A stretch of DNA of 64,000 nt from Luteimonas galliterrae. Lineage in GTDB: Bacteria; Pseudomonadota; Gammaproteobacteria; Xanthomonadales; Xanthomonadaceae. Shown one piece after another: positions 18,168-29,095 of this stretch (position 1 is the first letter of the stretch; every line of letters begins with the position of its first letter). A model generated the notes under the pieces. The model worked only from the letters and a program-made list of their open reading frames with translations, was not told the origin of the DNA and ran no database searches. Position numbers and translations under genes: made by a program. Location of the stretch: positions 620,001 through 684,000 of the forward strand of contig NZ_JAMBEP010000001.1 in NCBI RefSeq assembly GCF_023374055.1. The letters run 5' to 3'.

Positions 18168-19028
18168 ATGACCGCAAAAATCCTCGACGGCAAACGCATC
18201 GCCGATGACCTGCTCGATGGCCTCAAGCGCCAGGTCGACGCCCGCGTTGCCGCCGGCAAGGCTCGGCCGGGATTGGCGGTGGTGCTGGTGGGCAGCGACC
18301 CGGCCTCGCAGTCCTACGTGCGCAACAAGCGGCGCGCGGCCGAAAAGGTCGGGATCCGCGCCCTGGACTTCGACTTTCCAACCGGCGCCACCGAGGCCGA
18401 GCTGCTGGCCCTGATCGACCGCCTGAACGCCGACCCGGCCGTGCACGGCATCCTGGTCCAGCTGCCGCTGCCGGGCATCCCCGACGCGACGCGTCTGATC
18501 CACCGGATCGACCCACGCAAGGACGTCGACGGCTTCCACCCCGAGAACGTCGGCCACCTGGCCCTGCGCCAGTTCGGCCTGCGGCCCTGCACGCCGCGCG
18601 GGATCACCACGCTGCTGGCCTACACCGACCGGCCGGTGCGCGGCCAGTCGGCGACGATCGTGGGGGTCAGCAACCACGTCGGCCGGCCGATGGCGCTGGA
18701 ACTGCTGATCGCCGGCTGCACGGTCACCAGCTGCCACAAGTTCACTCCGCCGGAAGTGCTGCGCCGGCATATCGGCGAGGCGGACATTCTGGTGGTGGCG
18801 GTCGGCCGGCCGCGGCTGATCCCGGGCGACTGGGTCAAACCAGGCGCGGTGGTGATCGATGTCGGCATCAACCGGCTGGAAGACGGCCGTCTGGTCGGGG
18901 ATGTGGGCTTCAGCGAGGCCGCAGAGCGGGCCAGCTGGATCACGCCGGTGCCGGGCGGGGTAGGGCCGATGACCGTGGCGACCCTGATGCAGAACACGCT
19001 GGAAGCCGCCGAGGCGGCCGAAGCTTAA
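18168..19028 (+). CDS. folD: Bifunctional methylenetetrahydrofolate dehydrogenase/methenyltetrahydrofolate cyclohydrolase FolD
   Basis: 286 residues from ATG 18168, the normal FolD length. It interconverts methylene-, methenyl- and 10-formyl-tetrahydrofolate in one-carbon metabolism, feeding purine synthesis (guaB and guaA follow). Family segments: [23 protein letters not shown] with the catalytic Tyr-Lys region, [24 protein letters not shown], the NADP-binding [13 protein letters not shown], and [24 protein letters not shown] replaces the more common SNIVGRP form. The frame is open far upstream through the repeat, but the conserved start is at 18168. Confidence 0.96.
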   Translation: MTAKILDGKRIADDLLDGLKRQVDARVAAGKARPGLAVVLVGSDPASQSYVRNKRRAAEKVGIRALDFDFPTGATEAELLALIDRLNADPAVHGILVQLPLPGIPDATRLIHRIDPRKDVDGFHPENVGHLALRQFGLRPCTPRGITTLLAYTDRPVRGQSATIVGVSNHVGRPMALELLIAGCTVTSCHKFTPPEVLRRHIGEADILVVAVGRPRLIPGDWVKPGAVVIDVGINRLEDGRLVGDVGFSEAAERASWITPVPGGVGPMTVATLMQNTLEAAEAAEA

Positions 19029-19207
19029 AGCCCCTCTCCCACCGGGAGGGTTGGGGGGGGGTCGGCGAAGCCGTGTAGGTTTCCGTCGCGATTTGAATCG
19101 TCAGCCTTATGGTTTTCGCACCGCAATCGGAACGCTTCGTCGCTTCGCCGCACCCTCATCCGGCGCTTTCGCGCCACCTCGCTCCGCGCCCCGGCCCTTG
19201 CGCATAG

Positions 19208-20779
<1,572 letters not shown>

Positions 20780-20802
20780 GGTGTTGGCGATTTGCTTTTA
20801 AG

Positions 20803-20967
20803 CCGTCGTTCCCGCGAAGGCGGGAATCCAGTGGCTTTAACGCCGCTCCAGATCGCGGCGAAGGCATCGGCGATATCGCGCGCCCTCACCCAACCCTCTC
20901 CCGCAAGCGGGAGAGGGCTAGAACAAAAGCAAAGTCGCTGGATTCCCGCCTTCGCGGGAATGACGGC
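20803..20967. repeat. Nested palindromic repeat between guaB and guaA
   Basis: The outer arms, CCGTCGTTCCCGCGAAGGCG with GGAATCCAG and CTGGATTCCCGCCTTCGCGG with GAATGACGG, form a long hairpin. Inside it a second hairpin, CCCTCTCCCGCAAGCGGGAG, forms its own stem at about 20898-20918. Both could form in the guaB-guaA message. Confidence 0.88.
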
Positions 20968-21003
20968 CTAAAGAAGCAACAAGGATTCGTCAGACACGCA
21001 CCT

Positions 21004-22572
<1,569 letters not shown>

Positions 22573-22717
22573 GGCTGGCGCACCAGAATTAATCCAATTA
22601 ATACAATGAATTAACGCAATATTTTAGAAACTGTCTGAACAGGGTCGATATTCGAAACGCTCGCTCGTCGCCCCATAAGAGACGCCAATGGGGCGAGCTC
22701 AAACCAGGAGAAAGACG

Positions 22718-23143
22718 ATGCGAGTCATGGTGTTTGTCAAAGCCGCCGAACTCGGCGATGCGAAGGCCCCCACGCCCGAAGAACTCGAGGCGTTCGCCGC
22801 AATGGACCGGTTCACCGAAGAGCTGGTCACGGCCGGCGTCTTCGTCGCCGCAGCGGGCCTGAAGACCGGCGCGGAAGCCAAGCGGATCACCTTCGACGGG
22901 ACCGAGCTGGCGATCGTCGACGGACCGTTCGCCGAGAGCAAAGAAGTGGTCGCCGGCTTCTCGATTTGGCAGGTTCGGGACATGAACGAAGCTCTGGCCT
23001 GGGTGAAGCGAGCGCCGCTGACGGCGGACAGCATCATGGAAATCCTGCCGTTCTACGAGGCCGAAGATCTGGCCGCGTTCGTGACGCCCGAGGAGCTCGC
23101 GACGCCCCGTAGCGGCGAGCGCGGAAAGCTCGGCGTCGCCTGA
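22718..23143 (+). CDS. YCII/DGPF domain protein
   Basis: 141 residues from ATG 22718 with a clear AGGAG at 22706-22710. MRVMVFVKAAELG begins the YCII-like fold, and IVDGPFAESKEVVAGF holds the DGPF motif of this subfamily. Function is unknown; relatives often sit beside ECF sigma or ArsR regulators, as here, where an ArsR gene follows on the same strand. The C-terminal 25 residues are a polar tail. Confidence 0.85.
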   Translation: MRVMVFVKAAELGDAKAPTPEELEAFAAMDRFTEELVTAGVFVAAAGLKTGAEAKRITFDGTELAIVDGPFAESKEVVAGFSIWQVRDMNEALAWVKRAPLTADSIMEILPFYEAEDLAAFVTPEELATPRSGERGKLGVA

Positions 23144-23348
23144 CCGTCGGCTCGAGCCGGATTGCTTCCCTTCGGTCTTCGAAGGGGAGTGATCGGGCGA
23201 CGCGCCGATAGTCCAATGTCGCCACACGACACGTCATCCCGACGCAAGCCGGGATCCAGGCGATCCGTCGAATATTGGCTTTCGACGGAAGTATGTCCTT
23301 CAACGCACTGATTTGATTAGCTCTGAGCCATCCGTGACGGCGTTATAA

Positions 23349-23391
23349 ATTAGCGTTGACTAATTAATTAGCATCCGCTAATATTTCTCCC
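23349..23391 (+). promoter_or_regulatory. Promoter with overlapping palindromic operator of the ArsR gene; predicts a leaderless mRNA
   Basis: TTGACT (23356-23361) and TAATAT (23379-23384) are 17 bp apart, close to the sigma70 consensus. The spacer begins with the 12-bp palindrome CTAATTAATTAG (23360-23371). An outer inverted repeat, ATTAGCG (23349-23355) and CGCTAAT (23376-23382), spans both boxes. The expected transcription start, about 23391, is next to the ATG at 23392, and no ribosome binding site stands before it. Confidence 0.7.
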
Positions 23392-23721
23392 ATGGCCGAA
23401 AGCACCGCTCTAAACGCCGTCATGCGAACGCTCGCCGATCCCACCCGGCGCGCCGTCTACGAACGCATCGTCGGTGCGGACGAGATCACCGTCGCCGAAC
23501 TGACCCGCGGCAGCGGCGTGACCCAAGGCGCGGTATCCCAGCACCTGAAATCCTTGAAGCAAGCCGGCCTTGTCGCCGAGCGGCCGGAAGGGCGGAACGT
23601 CTACTACCGCGCCCAACCGGCCGGCCTCGCGCCGCTGGTCGATTGGATGAGCCATTACGGCGTCTTCTGGCGCGAACGCTTCGCCGACTTGCGCACTCTA
23701 TTGAAGGAGATCGACCCATGA
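23392..23721 (+). CDS. ArsR family transcriptional regulator (metal-site-lacking type)
   Basis: 109 residues with a winged helix: LADPTRRAVYERIVGADEIT, VAELTRGSGVTQGAVSQHLKSLKQAGLV and the wing RPEGRNVYYRAQPAGL. The protein contains no cysteine, so it lacks the classical metal site and belongs with the ArsR proteins paired with SRPBCC/AHSA1 genes. Its stop overlaps the ATG of that partner (ATGA). The promoter carries palindromes expected for autorepression. The ATG has no ribosome binding site. Confidence 0.9.
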   Translation: MAESTALNAVMRTLADPTRRAVYERIVGADEITVAELTRGSGVTQGAVSQHLKSLKQAGLVAERPEGRNVYYRAQPAGLAPLVDWMSHYGVFWRERFADLRTLLKEIDP

Positions 23722-24200
23722 ACGACGCCGCTCTGGAACCCGTCACGCAGGACATCGTCGTCGACGAGGTGTTCCCGCATTCGCCCGAGACGATTTGGAA
23801 AACGCTGACCGACGGCGAGCTGATGGCGCGTTGGATCATGCCGCCGAGCGGATTCGAACCCGTGGTGGGCAAGCGCTTCACCTTCAGCACCATGCCGGCG
23901 GGCGAGTGGGACGGCGTCATCCATTGCCAAGTGTTGGAAGTGGTTCCGAACCAGCGTTTCGTCTACGCCTGGAAAGGCGGGCACGAGGACAACGTCGGCT
24001 ACGGCTCGCGCCTGGAAACGGTAGTCACCTGGACGCTCAGCAAAGCCGGCGAAGGCACGCGTCTGCGCCTGGTCCATTCCGGCTTCGTGTTGCCGAAGAA
24101 CGATACCGCCTACCAGAACATGAGCGAAGGCTGGAGCAAGGTCATGCATAACCTCGACGCCGTCGCCGCCGAACAAGAGGCTTCGTCCACGCGGCACTGA
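23718..24200 (+). CDS. SRPBCC / AHSA1-like START-fold protein
   Basis: 160 residues from ATG 23718, overlapping the arsR stop by 4 nt. The sequence VDEVFPHSPETIWKTLTDGELMARWIMPP and the later VTWTLSKAGEGTRLRLVHSGF follow the activator-of-Hsp90 homology (AHSA1) pattern. The fold is a hydrophobic-ligand pocket. ArsR-AHSA1 pairs are very common; the pathway is unknown. The start is fixed by the overlap, although the frame is open to 23643. Confidence 0.9.
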   Translation: MNDAALEPVTQDIVVDEVFPHSPETIWKTLTDGELMARWIMPPSGFEPVVGKRFTFSTMPAGEWDGVIHCQVLEVVPNQRFVYAWKGGHEDNVGYGSRLETVVTWTLSKAGEGTRLRLVHSGFVLPKNDTAYQNMSEGWSKVMHNLDAVAAEQEASSTRH

Positions 24201-24236
24201 TCCGCGCCGAAGCGATCCATCATCGAGGAGAAAACC

Positions 24237-24650
24237 ATGAGCGATGCCTACATCGGCGGTTGCGCCTGCGGAGCCGTGCGCTACGAGATCGCGGACGAGC
24301 CGATTTTCATGAACGAATGCCAATGCCAGCATTGCCGGAAGCGCAGCGGAACGGGCCACGGTTCGTATTTGACGTTTCCCTCCCAGCAGAACGTCAAACT
24401 GAGCGGAGAGGCGAAAATCTGGCAGGTCGCCGCGGACAACGGCAACGTCAAATCGCACGCGTTCTGTCCGCAATGCGGCGCGCCGGTGTATCTGACGTTC
24501 TCGGCGACGCCGGCGTTCTTTACGATCCATGCCGGCAGCCTGGACGAACCTTCGCTATACCGGCCGCAGGCGGTGACGTTCGCTTCGCGCGCGCAAGCCT
24601 GGGATCGCGTCGATCCCGCGTTGCAGAGCTTCGCGGGAATGCCGGAGTAG
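24237..24650 (+). CDS. GFA family (CENP-V/GFA domain) zinc protein
   Basis: 137 residues with the full GFA zinc pattern: Cys9 and Cys11 (GGCACG), Cys28, Cys30 and Cys33 (CQCQHCRK), and Cys77 and Cys80 (CPQCGAP). GAGGAG stands just before the ATG. Members have been called glutathione-dependent formaldehyde-activating enzymes, but that activity is disputed for most. It closes the YCII-ArsR-SRPBCC-GFA cluster on one strand, 36 nt behind the SRPBCC gene. A second GFA gene lies at 57211. Confidence 0.9.
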   Translation: MSDAYIGGCACGAVRYEIADEPIFMNECQCQHCRKRSGTGHGSYLTFPSQQNVKLSGEAKIWQVAADNGNVKSHAFCPQCGAPVYLTFSATPAFFTIHAGSLDEPSLYRPQAVTFASRAQAWDRVDPALQSFAGMPE

Positions 24651-24821
24651 GCGTGACGGCGTCCGCCTGAAACCCTGGCGCGTGGGAATCACCCCTTGAA
24701 ACGGCGCCGATCAACTCCACAAATCCGCAAGCCCGGCACGCAGGAAGCTGCGATGCGTGACGCCGGCCCGGCTCCGCTATCCTTGGCGGATTCCGACACC
24801 GCGGTATTGCTGGAGACGCGC

Positions 24822-25337
24822 ATGACGCTTTCGCTGTACGACCTGTCCATTCCCGCTTTGATCCGCGGTCTGGAAAACCTGTCCCGCCAGATCGACAAGG
24901 CCGCGGCCTACGCGAACGAGCAGGGCATCGACGGCACCGAGTACGTGCAGACCCGGCTGGCCCCGGACATGCTCAACCTGGCCGGCCAAATCCAGCGCGC
25001 CAGCGATACCGCCAAGTTCGGCGGCGCGCGCCTGTCGCAAAGCCAGGCGCCGAGCTTCGCCGACGAGGAAGCCACGCTCGACGATCTCAAGCAGCGCATC
25101 GCCAAGACTGTCGAGTATCTGCGCAGCGTGCCGGCCGAAACCGTCGACGGCGGAGAAAAGCGCGAGATCCGTTTCAAGGCCGGCCAGCGCGAACTGCATT
25201 TCGTCGCCGACGATTACGTGCGCAGCTTCCTGCTGCCGAATTTCTATTTCCATCTGACCACCGCCTACGGCTTGCTGCGGCACAAGGGCGTGCCGCTGGG
25301 CAAGATGGATTACCTGGGCAAGATCCAGCCGAGCTGA
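24822..25337 (+). CDS. DUF1993 family protein (DinB-like helical bundle)
   Basis: 171 residues from ATG 24822, preceded by TGGAGA. MTLSLYDLSIPALIRGLENL is the usual start of DUF1993, and the end HFVADDYVRSFLLPNFYFHL with the YGLLRHKGVPLGKMDYLG stretch matches the family. Function unknown. The open frame extends to 24696, but the family start and binding site favour 24822. Confidence 0.88.
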   Translation: MTLSLYDLSIPALIRGLENLSRQIDKAAAYANEQGIDGTEYVQTRLAPDMLNLAGQIQRASDTAKFGGARLSQSQAPSFADEEATLDDLKQRIAKTVEYLRSVPAETVDGGEKREIRFKAGQRELHFVADDYVRSFLLPNFYFHLTTAYGLLRHKGVPLGKMDYLGKIQPS

Positions 25338-25340
25338 GCG

Positions 25341-26726
25341 TCAGCGAGCCGGCGGGTCCACCCGCGGCATGGCCCGCGGCGGACCTTCGCCGCTACGGAA
25401 GAAGTCCAGACGGATCACGTTCCCGTGCGCATCGCGGACGGGAACGAAATAGCTGATCTCGTCGGGCACGAAATACAGCCTTCCGCCCGCATCGACCTGC
25501 AGCGGGATCGCGCCGCGCCCCTGCCGCTGCGAATAAAGCTTGCCGTCGCGGACGGACAGCGTTTGCAGCGTGTTCTCGTCGTAGCGATAGGTTCCCGCGA
25601 GCGTGCGCAAGGCCTCCGGCGACGGCGACACCGGCATTACGTCTGCGTAGGGATCGCCCAATGCGATCGCCGCCAAACGGCGTCCCATCGTCTTCGCGTC
25701 GAAGTGGTCGTCGTTGGCGAGGGCGACGATGGTGATGTCCTGTTCTGGCAGATAGGCCAGGATCGAGGAGAACCCGTTGATCTGTCCGGTATGTCCGACC
25801 ATGGGCTGGCCGCGCACGGTCCAAAGATACATGCCCAATCCATAACGTTCCGAGTTTTGCGGAAGATCGGGCGGTGCAATCATTTCCGCGAACCCTTGCC
25901 GTCCGACGGCGCTTCCGTCCGCCAGCGCGCGCATCCAGCGCAGCAGATCGTCGGCGGTGGAAACCAGGCCGCCCGCCGCGGCGGGAATGCTCGAACTGAT
26001 CGGAACCGGATTGCGCACGACGCGGCTGCGCGAATCGGTGGTGTATCCGGCCACGCGGCGAGGAATCAACGTGGATTCGTCGCCGTAGCGCGTGTCGCGC
26101 AAGTCCAATGGCTGGGCGAAAAGTTTTTGCATCGCGACATGCCAGGGCTCGCCGGTGACTTTTTCGATCACCGCGCCCAGCAGGACGTAACCGGCGTTCG
26201 AGTAGGCCCAGCGCGTGCCGGGCGCGAAATCCAACGGCCGCTTGCCGATTTCGGCGATCAGCGTCGCGGTGTCGATCTCGCGTCTCGAGAAGCCAGGCTG
26301 CGGGTCCGCCGCGGCATCCGAGACGCCGGCGGTGTGGTTCAACAACTGCCGCAAGGTGATCTCGCCGGCGTGCGGAAAATCGGGCAGGTGCGCGGCCAAA
26401 GGATCGTCGAGCGACAGCTTGCCCTGTTCGGCGAGTTTCAGCACCGTCGCGGCGGTGAAGATCTTGGTGACCGAAGCGATGCGGAACACGTGCTGCGTCG
26501 TCAAAGGAACGCCCAATTCCAGTTGGGCGAGGCCGCGCGCCTCGCGGTAGACCACGCGATCGCCCTTGGCGACGAGCGCGACGACTCCGGGCCCTTCGGG
26601 AGCCGCGGCCTGTTCGAGCGCCTTGCGGACGGCCTTCGCGACTGCGGCATCGGAGGGCGGCGAAACGGCGGCGGCATGGCCGGCTCCGGCCAAGATCAAG
26701 GCGGCGATACAGGCGAGCAGGCGCAT
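25341..26726 (-). CDS. Serine hydrolase of the class C beta-lactamase fold, secreted
   Basis: 461 residues from ATG 26726, chosen because GGAGA lies 6 nt before it and a signal peptide (LLACIAALILAGAGHAAA) follows at once. Catalytic Ser85-x-x-Lys88 (SVTK), Tyr175-Ser-Asn177 (YSN) and a HTG triad piece (GHTGQINGF) are all present. After about residue 360 comes a C-terminal beta domain seen in DUF3471-like or D-aminopeptidase-type proteins. Likely an esterase or peptidase on D-amino acid or peptide substrates; a true beta-lactamase role is not supported. It is one of three such genes in this window. Confidence 0.88.
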   Translation of the reverse strand: MRLLACIAALILAGAGHAAAVSPPSDAAVAKAVRKALEQAAAPEGPGVVALVAKGDRVVYREARGLAQLELGVPLTTQHVFRIASVTKIFTAATVLKLAEQGKLSLDDPLAAHLPDFPHAGEITLRQLLNHTAGVSDAAADPQPGFSRREIDTATLIAEIGKRPLDFAPGTRWAYSNAGYVLLGAVIEKVTGEPWHVAMQKLFAQPLDLRDTRYGDESTLIPRRVAGYTTDSRSRVVRNPVPISSSIPAAAGGLVSTADDLLRWMRALADGSAVGRQGFAEMIAPPDLPQNSERYGLGMYLWTVRGQPMVGHTGQINGFSSILAYLPEQDITIVALANDDHFDAKTMGRRLAAIALGDPYADVMPVSPSPEALRTLAGTYRYDENTLQTLSVRDGKLYSQRQGRGAIPLQVDAGGRLYFVPDEISYFVPVRDAHGNVIRLDFFRSGEGPPRAMPRVDPPAR

Positions 26727-26792
26727 CAGCGGTCTCCGGCGAGTCGGCATATGAGCTGCCCAACGCAAGCGGGCTGCGGCCGTTGACCGCCC

Positions 26793-27326
26793 ATGGCTAT
26801 CGATGCGCTAGTCTTGCATATGGAATACGCAATCGAGGCTGGCGTGCCGCAGACGGACATAGATCGTCGCTGGATGGAGCGGGCGCTGGCGCTGGCCGAT
26901 CGCGCCGAACGCGAGGACGACGAAATTCCGGTCGGCGCGGTTTTGGTCGATGCCGCGGGCGTGGCGATCGGCGAAGGTTGGAACCGCAACATCGCCGAAT
27001 CCGATCCGGCCGCGCACGCGGAAATCGTGGCGATGCGCCAAGCGGGCAGGGCGCTGGCCAACCATCGCCTGGTCGGCTGCACGCTGTACGTGACGCTGGA
27101 GCCCTGCGCGATGTGCGCGATGGCGATGGTGCATGCGCGGCTGGCGCGCGTGGTGTACGCAGCATCCGATCCGAAGACCGGCGCGGCGGGCAGCGTGTTC
27201 GACTTGCTCGCCGATCCGCGCCACAACCATCGAGTTGAAGTGGTCGCAGGCGTGCTGGCGGAAGAAGCGAGTTCGCGGCTAACCAATTACTTCCGCCGCA
27301 AACGCGGCAAGCCACCCCTTTCCTGA
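26793..27326 (+). CDS. tadA: tRNA-specific adenosine deaminase TadA
   Basis: 177 residues from ATG 26793; a second ATG at 26820 is possible, since the conserved part begins near MERALALADRAERE. TadA changes A34 to inosine in tRNA-Arg(ACG). The zinc site is complete: HAEIVAM with the catalytic Glu, and PCAMCAMAM. GAAGSVFDLLADPRHNH distinguishes TadA from other CDA-fold deaminases. It converges on the DUF2721 gene with a small palindrome between. Confidence 0.94.
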   Translation: MAIDALVLHMEYAIEAGVPQTDIDRRWMERALALADRAEREDDEIPVGAVLVDAAGVAIGEGWNRNIAESDPAAHAEIVAMRQAGRALANHRLVGCTLYVTLEPCAMCAMAMVHARLARVVYAASDPKTGAAGSVFDLLADPRHNHRVEVVAGVLAEEASSRLTNYFRRKRGKPPLS

Positions 27327-27341
27327 AGCTCCGGTTGTTCA

Positions 27342-27362
27342 CCCCCCTTTTGAAAAGGGGGA
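27342..27362. repeat. CCCCCCTTT palindrome, probable bidirectional terminator
   Basis: CCCCCTTTT and AAAAGGGGG (27343-27361) face each other almost without a loop, between the convergent ends of tadA and the DUF2721 gene. The same type of hairpin forms both ends of the copB insertion at 36001-36213. Confidence 0.65.
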
Positions 27363-27381
27363 AGAACGGCGGCAAGCCCCA

Positions 27382-27897
27382 TCATTCCGTTTCGCCCTCG
27401 GCCTGCGCGTCCGCATGCTGCTCGCGCTTGCGCATCCGCGCGATCGCATAGCGGTGGTCCATTTCCTCGTTGATCGCGGTGATCGCCAACGTCGATTCCC
27501 GCGCCAGGCACAGGCTGGCGGCGAACAGCGCGAGTACGCCGAACACCGCCAGCAAAGTCGGCAGCATGCCGAACCGATAGCCGACGAAGGCGTCGACCGC
27601 GACGCTCAGGCTGGTGCCGACGAAGCAGCTGATCGCGCCGTACAGCAACTGGCTGCCGCGCAGGATCAGTACATTGCGGCGGCGCTGCATCGCGATGCGC
27701 TGCTCCAGGATGCCGCGGTATTCCGGATCGGAGGTGTCTTCGAGTTCCTTCAGTATCGAACGCAGCCGGTCGATGATCCGCGACAGCCGGTTGTTGGCCG
27801 ACATCAGCAGCGACGCGGTCGCGGTCAGGAAGAACGCGGGCGCGAGCATCGCGGTTAGGACCGCGTAATGGGCGAAGGCGGCGGCGTTCTGGGGCAT
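27382..27897 (-). CDS. DUF2721 family membrane protein
   Basis: 171 residues with three predicted membrane helices (about 12-32, 80-100 and 110-132). The segment LLMSANNRLSRIIDRLRSIL between the first two is typical of DUF2721. The C-terminus is polar and charged. Function unknown. It is divergent from orn, whose start is 60 nt away. Confidence 0.85.
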   Translation of the reverse strand: MPQNAAAFAHYAVLTAMLAPAFFLTATASLLMSANNRLSRIIDRLRSILKELEDTSDPEYRGILEQRIAMQRRRNVLILRGSQLLYGAISCFVGTSLSVAVDAFVGYRFGMLPTLLAVFGVLALFAASLCLARESTLAITAINEEMDHRYAIARMRKREQHADAQAEGETE

Positions 27898-27957
27898 GGT
27901 GATGGCGGGTGAGGGCGCTGCGCTATGATGCCGCGACCCGGGGCCGGCTGCGAGCTT

Positions 27958-28536
27958 ATGACGTCAATATCCGAAAACGATGGCCGCCTGATCTGGATCG
28001 ACCTGGAAATGACCGGGCTCGACACCGACAACGATTCGATCCTCGAGATCGCCACCGTGGTCACCGATTCGCAGCTCAACATCCTGGCCGAAGGCCCGGA
28101 GTTCGCGATCTCGCATCCGCTGGCCGCGCTCGAGGCCATGGACGAATGGAACCGCACCCAACACGGCAAGTCCGGCCTCTGGAAGCGGGTGCTGGAGCTG
28201 GGCGTTCCGATGGCCGAAGCCGAGCGGCGCACGCTGGAATTCCTGCAGCGCTGGTTGAACCCGAGGCAGTCGCCGATGTGCGGCAACTCGATCTGCCAGG
28301 ACCGCCGTTTCCTGCACCGGCAGATGCCGGCGCTGGAGAAGTTCTTCCACTACCGCAATCTGGACGTCAGCACGATCAAGGAGCTGGCGCGGCGCTGGGC
28401 CCCCGAAGTGCTCGCCGGCGTGAGCAAGCAGGCGGCGCACACCGCGTTGAGCGATGTGCGCGATTCGATCGAAGAACTGCGCCATTACCGGCAGGCGATG
28501 GGCAAGTTTTCAAGCAACCGGGAGCACGACACATGA
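27958..28536 (+). CDS. orn: Oligoribonuclease
   Basis: 192 residues from ATG 27958; an upstream in-frame ATG at 27925 would add 11 residues. Orn degrades 2-5 nt RNA and pGpG, and is essential in many gammaproteobacteria. The DEDDh exonuclease residues are present: [10 protein letters not shown] (Asp15, Glu17), the CQDRRFL region, and [18 protein letters not shown]. Its stop overlaps the next gene by 4 nt. Confidence 0.95.
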   Translation: MTSISENDGRLIWIDLEMTGLDTDNDSILEIATVVTDSQLNILAEGPEFAISHPLAALEAMDEWNRTQHGKSGLWKRVLELGVPMAEAERRTLEFLQRWLNPRQSPMCGNSICQDRRFLHRQMPALEKFFHYRNLDVSTIKELARRWAPEVLAGVSKQAAHTALSDVRDSIEELRHYRQAMGKFSSNREHDT

Positions 28537-28961
28537 AGAACCACATTTTCTGGGCGACCTTCCTTCTGCTCGCCATGCCGGCGTCGAATGCCGGTGCGCA
28601 GCAACCGGCCGCGAAGCCGGAGCCGGCCCAGGCGAAAGCGGCGTCCGCGTTACCGGCGGGCATGAAGCAATACTGGTTCGTGATGCTCAAGCGCGGCGCC
28701 AAACGCGACCAGGCGCCGGAGGAAAGCGCCAAGCTTCAGGCCGGACACATGGCCAACATCAAGGCCTATGCCGAAGCCGGAAAACTTCAGATCGCCGGGC
28801 CTTTCATGGACGACGGCGACTGGCGCGGCATCTTCATCCTGGATGTGCCAGATCGTGCGGCCGCCGAGAAAATGTGCGCAGACGATCCGGCTGTGAAGGC
28901 GGGACGCTTGGCCTGCGAAATACACCCCTGGCTGTCCGAACCGGGTGCGGCCCTGAAATAG
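28533..28961 (+). CDS. Secreted YCII-related domain protein
   Basis: 142 residues. A signal peptide ([19 protein letters not shown]) is followed by an Ala/Pro/Lys-rich linker and a YCII-like domain: [50 protein letters not shown]. Most YCII proteins are cytoplasmic, so an exported one is less usual. Its ATG overlaps the orn stop, and GGGAG precedes it. The reaction is unknown; the conserved His in GHMANI corresponds to the putative catalytic His of the fold. Confidence 0.85.
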   Translation: MKNHIFWATFLLLAMPASNAGAQQPAAKPEPAQAKAASALPAGMKQYWFVMLKRGAKRDQAPEESAKLQAGHMANIKAYAEAGKLQIAGPFMDDGDWRGIFILDVPDRAAAEKMCADDPAVKAGRLACEIHPWLSEPGAALK

Positions 28962-28992
28962 GCGTCTGCGCAGGCACGGCGCTTATGCTTTT

Positions 28993-29063
28993 CGTAGGTG
29001 CGAATTTATTCGCACGCTTTGCGCGAAAGATCAAAGGCGTGCGAATAAATTCGCACCTACGAA
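28993..29063. repeat. Palindromic repeat, CGTAGGTGCGAATTTATTCGCAC family
   Basis: CGTAGGTGCGAATTTATTCG and GCGAATAAATTCGCACCTAC form a long hairpin. It is a second copy of the element at 13613, with a T/A change on both arms that keeps the pairing. It lies between the convergent secreted YCII gene and ppsA. Confidence 0.88.
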
Positions 29064-29095
29064 AGCAGCGGAGCAGGCCCCGCTCTACAAAAGCG

